NCBI GenBank assembly: GCA_963920765.1
Contig: OY987244.1
Span: forward strand, 6,884,501 to 6,948,500
Reading direction: 5' to 3'
Source of the DNA: Ulota crispa
Taxonomy: Eukaryota > Streptophyta > Bryopsida > Orthotrichales > Orthotrichaceae
Length of the DNA: 64,000 nt
How positions within the stretch are numbered: position 1 is the stretch's first letter; every line of letters begins with the position of its first letter. The notes below the pieces were generated by a model. The model was given only the letters and a program-made list of their open reading frames with translations, was not told the DNA's origin and did no database searches. Below are positions 59,689-64,000 of this stretch, piece after piece. Made by a program: the position numbers and the translations under genes.

Positions 59689-60627
59689 TTAACCCTTAAA
59701 GGCCTAGATGTCCCTTGGGGGACAAATGGATTTTGGGCATGTACCTATAGCAAATATAGCTTTTGTGATTTTTTAATACTTTTATTGAAGGTGGGGAATT
59801 CCAAGACCTATGCAAGCATCTAATTTTTTTGTCATTTTGACATTTGACAAAGAAGCAATGTAAGAATTTCAGCTGCCCAGGGGAGGGAGGGCAATCCGGG
59901 CAACCCAAAAACTTCTTAGAAATTTGTATTTTCTAAAAATAGAAATCTGAAATTGGCTCTCTAGATTTTTTCATATGTGGGAAGCTTTGAATCATTCAAC
60001 TTCAATCAATGAGATGACAGTTATGAGATGCTTTAGTTTGTAGGCAGTTATGGATTCTCTACTCTAAAATAAACTTTGAAGTCCTTTATTTCTTCACAAT
60101 TTTCAATGTTTTGGAAAAAAAGTAAACCTAAGGAAGAAAATTGTTTATTACAATATTATAATTGTTGGATTTGCATTTTTCATTTTAATAATTAAATTCT
60201 TAACAATTTAGTGATTTGACTCATTCTCTACTTCTTTTTACTTACTATTTTTCCCCATGTGTTGTATAGTTCTAGTTGATTTGAAAATTCTCCCACACAT
60301 ACCTACCTTGGTCTTCTACATGGAAAAAATAAAGTACAACTTTGTGTAGAGTAATTTTTTTCATGTAAGAGTGGTCAAAGGCTTCTAAAATTTACTAGCA
60401 ATAAGGAAAAGTAACATTTTTCCTTTACCTCAAATGTAAATATCTCCCTCCTCTCCATTTAGAATGACCTAATTTTTTCCCACAAGTACCTCTTTTATTC
60501 TAAGGCAAGATCCTACGGTTGAATTTGCAAAAAAAACTTTATTTTCTACTTTTCTACTCATTCCCCCAAAGTGGCAGTTATTAGTGACTTTCATTGGAAT
60601 AAAGGACTTGGGACTTTAGGGATTAAG
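59689..60627. mobile_element. TTAA-bounded element H, related to families D and J
   Basis: Begins TTAACCCTTAAAGGCCTAGA and ends GGGACTTTAGGGATTAA, 939 bp. Its interior near 59.94-60.06 kb holds one arm of the family D core (GAAATTGGCTCTCTAGATT, ATGACAGTTATGAGATGC). It may be a chimera or a relative of the fold-back elements. No transposase. Confidence 0.6.
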
Positions 60628-60844
60628 CCATCTATGATTTATGTCACTACTTCTGGAACATGTAAACTGCAAATTTAACAAAAGTGACGTTAATCCAAGT
60701 TGTCGTTGCTACACATTCTTAAAATATTATCTACCAAGCCATGCCATATCCTTGAGTTTGAAGAACAAAGAACACATGTTTTGATCATGAAAGATTTTGT
60801 TGCTGAACACAAAATACGTTGGCATCTCTGATAACCGTACTGTT

Positions 60845-61745
60845 GTGGTGGGGCTTGTGTACACTGGGGTAAAATAAGTTCATGTCCTCCTCATTCTACT
60901 ATTCAAAGGACTTGGTATTTTATAGAATGCAGTTGGTCTTTTTGTATCTTGTATCATTAAGTTTTAATTCCTACAAGATCCTAATCAAGCATACCAAATT
61001 TGAGTTTCAAAAAAATCAAAATCCTATTTTTGGTGAATTATTTTAGAAAAAATTCATGGTTTTATATGATAATTGATTAAAAAACATTGGTGATGAGTTT
61101 TTGAGATTTGATTGCATGGGTATGTAGAAAGCATCTATGTACACATCTTTCCTTCTAACAAAAATCTCCAAATAGTTTTAAAAATATTCCTATAGAGATT
61201 TTAATATTGAAGTGGTCATAACCAAATTTAGTAAAATTGATATTTCTTTATGGTAATTAGATTTTGCTAATTGACTCATACACTATGATTAAGTTTGTAC
61301 CTTTGAGCATGATGATATCTTTACTTTGCCAAAAGCTAACTAAAAAATAAAAATAATTTTTTTACTAAATTTGGTCATAATCACCCAACACTAAAAACTC
61401 TATAGAAGGAAATTTGAAACTTTTTTAAGATTCTTGTTAGAAGGAAAGATGTGCTTATGGATGTTTCCTACATACCCATGCAATCAAATCTCAAAAACTC
61501 GTCACTAATTTTTTTTAATCAATTATCATATAAAACCATGAATTTTTTCTAAAATAATTCACCAAAAATAGGATTTTGATTTTTTGGAACTCAAATTTGG
61601 TATGCTTGATTAGGGTCCTGTAGGAATTAAAGCTTAGTGATACAAGATACAAAAAGACCAATTGCATTCTATAAAATGCTAAGCCCTTTGTATAGTAGAA
61701 TGGGGGTGGACAATAACTTATTCTATCCCATTGTACAGTGGCCTC
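60845..61745. mobile_element. Large fold-back element, family L copy 1
   Basis: The left arm (about 60850-61200) is repeated in reverse at about 61400-61745. Examples are CCTAATCAAGCATACCAAAT / ATTTGGTATGCTTGATTAGG and GATTTGATTGCATGGGTATG / CATACCCATGCAATCAAATC. The outer ends share GTACA-TGGG-TA-AATAAGTT. A third arm-like copy lies at 61990-62295. No coding frame. Confidence 0.7.
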
Positions 61746-61989
61746 CAACAAGTCCTCAGGTTTTCAAAATCAAATCATCTTGCTCTTTGTTTATTTTTCA
61801 ACTAGCTTTTAATTAGTTTTTCACCAAGTAAACTAAACATCATGTGCAAAGGTACAAACTTAGTCACAATGTATGAACCAAATAGTAAAATTTGAATGTC
61901 ATAGAAAAATATCAAATTTACAGAATTTGGGCATGTCACAAATACCATTGAATTCTTTGTAGATCAAGTTTTTGTTACTTAAGGGGTCC

Positions 61990-62295
61990 TTTTTAGCATA
62001 GGTGATGTGTGTGTAGATGTTTCCTACATACCCATGCAATCAAATTTCAAAAATTCATCACCAACATTTTTTAATCGATTATCATGTAAAACCATGAATT
62101 TAATACAAAACAATTCACCAAAAATAGGGATTTGATTTTGAGGAATCAAAATTTGGCATACTTAATTGGAATTGCATAAGGATCAAATTTCTATGATTAA
62201 AAACAAAAAAATGCCAATTATGTTCTGTATTAGGAAAGTTCTTTGAATGGCAAAAGTAGGGTGTATGAGGACTTATTGGAGGGCATTGTACACTT
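61990..62295. repeat. Solo arm of fold-back family L
   Basis: Same orientation as the right arm of the element at 60845-61745: TTTCCTACATACCCATGCAA, TTAATCGATTATCATG, CAATTCACCAAAAATAGG and GGCATTGTACA follow in the same order. Confidence 0.65.
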
Positions 62296-63289
62296 ACAAA
62301 ATCCAAACCATGGATCATGATTGAAACTGTTGAGCTTTGGTTCACGTCATTGAATTTTCCTTGCAGAGGCCAACACTACAACAGTTTAGTCACATAAAAT
62401 TCAGTAGTTTGAAGAGAGGTTGCCTTTCCCTCTCTTCAGGTCTCATCCACGAACTTCATCATGTCAATTTTTTTTTTTTTTAATATTTTTCTTACATGGC
62501 TAGCCCCCACATCGACGTATGTGCACTAAACTGAACCTCTTCTTCATACACTCTTTGACAAATTCAGTCAAGTGTCCTCTTAGCTATTGATGGGTGTAAA
62601 ATATTCCACACTCTTCAGTTGGAGGGAGGGCAGGCCTGCTAAATGCTACTGAATGTTATGAATGTTCAAAGTCCTTTACGTAATGTATATTTCTTCTTGA
62701 TTTCTTCGCCACAACTTACGATTTATGTTTTATTTGTTCTAATAGAGGAAATAATGAAACCGTGAATCACACGTCTCCTTTGTCACATATCCTTTGTCCT
62801 TTCAGATTTTTGGTTAACTGGTTTGAAATTATCACAGAAATTACTGTCAAAAAAGTTGTGAAAGTTCATATAAAATTAAAATATGAGTAAAATATCTAAT
62901 CCATGTTGTAAAACATCATTGTGCAAACCAAAATTTCAAGTCATTAGAAACGTGGTCAGAGGTTTTTAACTTTTTGCCTCTAAAACAAAACAAACTATTT
63001 TTTAGAAATTTCTCAAATGTTGCTCACAAGCAAAAATAGAATCAAATAGATGTGTGCACTATATATGCATATAGATATGTGTGTGTCTATATATATGGTC
63101 TTGATATTACCACCCTTTTTGATACTATGATCACCCCTCTTTTACATCATTATTCAATTTTTAGTGGTTTATGGGGACATTTAAAAAATATATATAATTA
63201 AATATGTATAAAACCAAGTGATTTTTTATTGGTGTTCTTTAAAATGACAAATTGCAATCAAAATTTCTGATAAGAAAAGACAACACAAT
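62296..63289. other. Intergenic, no feature seen
   Basis: AT-rich DNA with a TATATGTGTGTG run near 63.07 kb. No gene recognised. Confidence 0.5.
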
Positions 63290-63510
63290 TTATAAAGAGC
63301 AGTGTTGGGAAAGAAAAGTATTAGAAAAGAAAAACACCAAAGATAAAGAGAGGTGTTGCGAAAGTAAAATATTGGAAAAGCAAAACACCGGGAAAGAAAT
63401 GTACCGAGGAAGCAAAGTATTGGGAAAGGAAATTATTGAGAAAGCAAAGTATCTAGGAAGGAAAGTATCAAAGAAAGGAAAGAGTCAAAGAGAAAGAAAA
63501 GTATTGAGCG
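63290..63510. repeat. Purine-rich tandem array related to 50.2-51.1 kb
   Basis: Degenerate units with GTGTTGGGAAAGAAAAGTAT and CACCAAAGATAAAGAGAG match the array upstream of DLST. The + strand is open for over 100 codons only because it is nearly all purines. Confidence 0.7.
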
Positions 63511-63523
63511 TTAAAAAGAGTAA

Positions 63524-63981
63524 GAGCATCCGCACCTTGCCTGCTGGCCTGGCTTATGATGCTTGCCTAACGGGTTGGGGGCAAAAAAGCGGTCCCCTTT
63601 GCGCGCCTGCAACGCGGGGCCGGGGTGAGTCAATGCCCAAAGAGCATTGAAACCCTGATATTTTCCCTCTCCATGGCAAGGCGAGAGGGAAAATGCAGGG
63701 GTTGCAAGGCCATTTAATTCTTGACACATGTCAAGCCCTGATTGGTTGCTATATTTAGAATTTGGGAGCTTGAGCAATCTCAAGGGACTCTTGGATGGGT
63801 AGCTACAACATGCAATAGCAAAGAGCAGCTGACAAGAGAAATTATAATATCTAGCAGGGCAACGGCTTGAGCCTTTGGCCCTAGTGGGGCGGGGCAAGTC
63901 ACCCCACCAGCTCGTTGTCGCTCCCACCCAGCTGCTTGCCGAGCTGCGGTACTTGGCCTAGCGGCCGGGTTAGAGATGCTC
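63524..63981. mobile_element. PIF/Harbinger-like MITE X
   Basis: GAGCATCCGCACCTTGCC at the left and GGCCGGGTTAGAGATGCTC at the right are imperfect inverted repeats, with TAA on both sides (63521-63523 and 63982-63984). GC-rich compared with its surroundings. Open frames inside match no known protein. Confidence 0.65.
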
Positions 63982-64000
63982 TAAGAACATTTCCGCTAGT

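Noticed and set aside
63252..63650. Lysine/glutamate-rich frame of 132 codons
   Set aside because: It spans the purine-rich array and the start of a MITE. The composition alone keeps the frame open.
1..64000. CRISPR arrays, operons, tRNA or rRNA genes
   Set aside because: Introns and MITEs show that this is nuclear eukaryotic DNA. The tandem repeats lack unique spacers between conserved repeats, and I saw no tRNA or rRNA signatures by eye. A tRNAscan or Rfam run would be decisive for small RNAs.

Overview
This is a nuclear window from a streptophyte (a land plant or a close algal relative). I cannot narrow it further. Three intact intron-bearing genes with plant-like architecture support this, as do a relic of a plant-type pyrroline-5-carboxylate dehydrogenase (ALDH12), teloboxes (TTAGGGTTT) in front of one gene, and a short run of TTTAGGG at about 55.5 kb. 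The rest is AT-rich, gene-poor DNA built largely from small non-autonomous transposons, many nested in one another.

Layout. 0-16 kb: transposon debris only, including several TTAA-bounded elements, a hAT-type element with an 8-bp target duplication, and two fold-back elements. 16.4-20.9 kb, minus strand: an AFG1/LACE1-type mitochondrial AAA ATPase in nine exons. 21-25.1 kb: minisatellites and MITEs of the TA (Tc1/mariner-like), TTAA (piggyBac-like) and TAA (PIF/Harbinger-like) classes. 25.5-29.6 kb, plus strand: exportin-7 in only two exons, preceded by a 150-165 bp tandem repeat that carries teloboxes and runs into its leader. 30-34 kb: a decayed Ty1/copia 3' end with an LTR, then the ALDH12 pseudogene. 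35.2-37 kb, minus strand: an unrecognised lysine-rich gene or young pseudogene with an in-frame stop. 39-40.5 kb: a dead Tc1/mariner transposase split by a MITE. 44.3-50.0 kb, minus strand: the dihydrolipoamide succinyltransferase (E2) subunit of 2-oxoglutarate dehydrogenase in thirteen exons, with a 37-bp tandem repeat upstream. 51-64 kb: no gene recognised; minisatellites, fold-back elements and MITEs.

Two of the genes act in mitochondria (E2 in the TCA cycle, AFG1 in protein quality control) and exportin-7 acts at the nuclear pore. Nothing suggests that they form a functional cluster. I rebuilt the exon models by hand: every intron is GT-AG and every phase closes.

The most notable content is the group of TTAA-flanked elements with ends like TTAACCCCTAAAGGCCC / GGGCATTTAGGGGTTAA. 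This is the hallmark of piggyBac-superfamily elements, which as far as I know are scarce in the plant lineage. The window itself holds two pairs of empty and filled sites that show duplication of TTAA.
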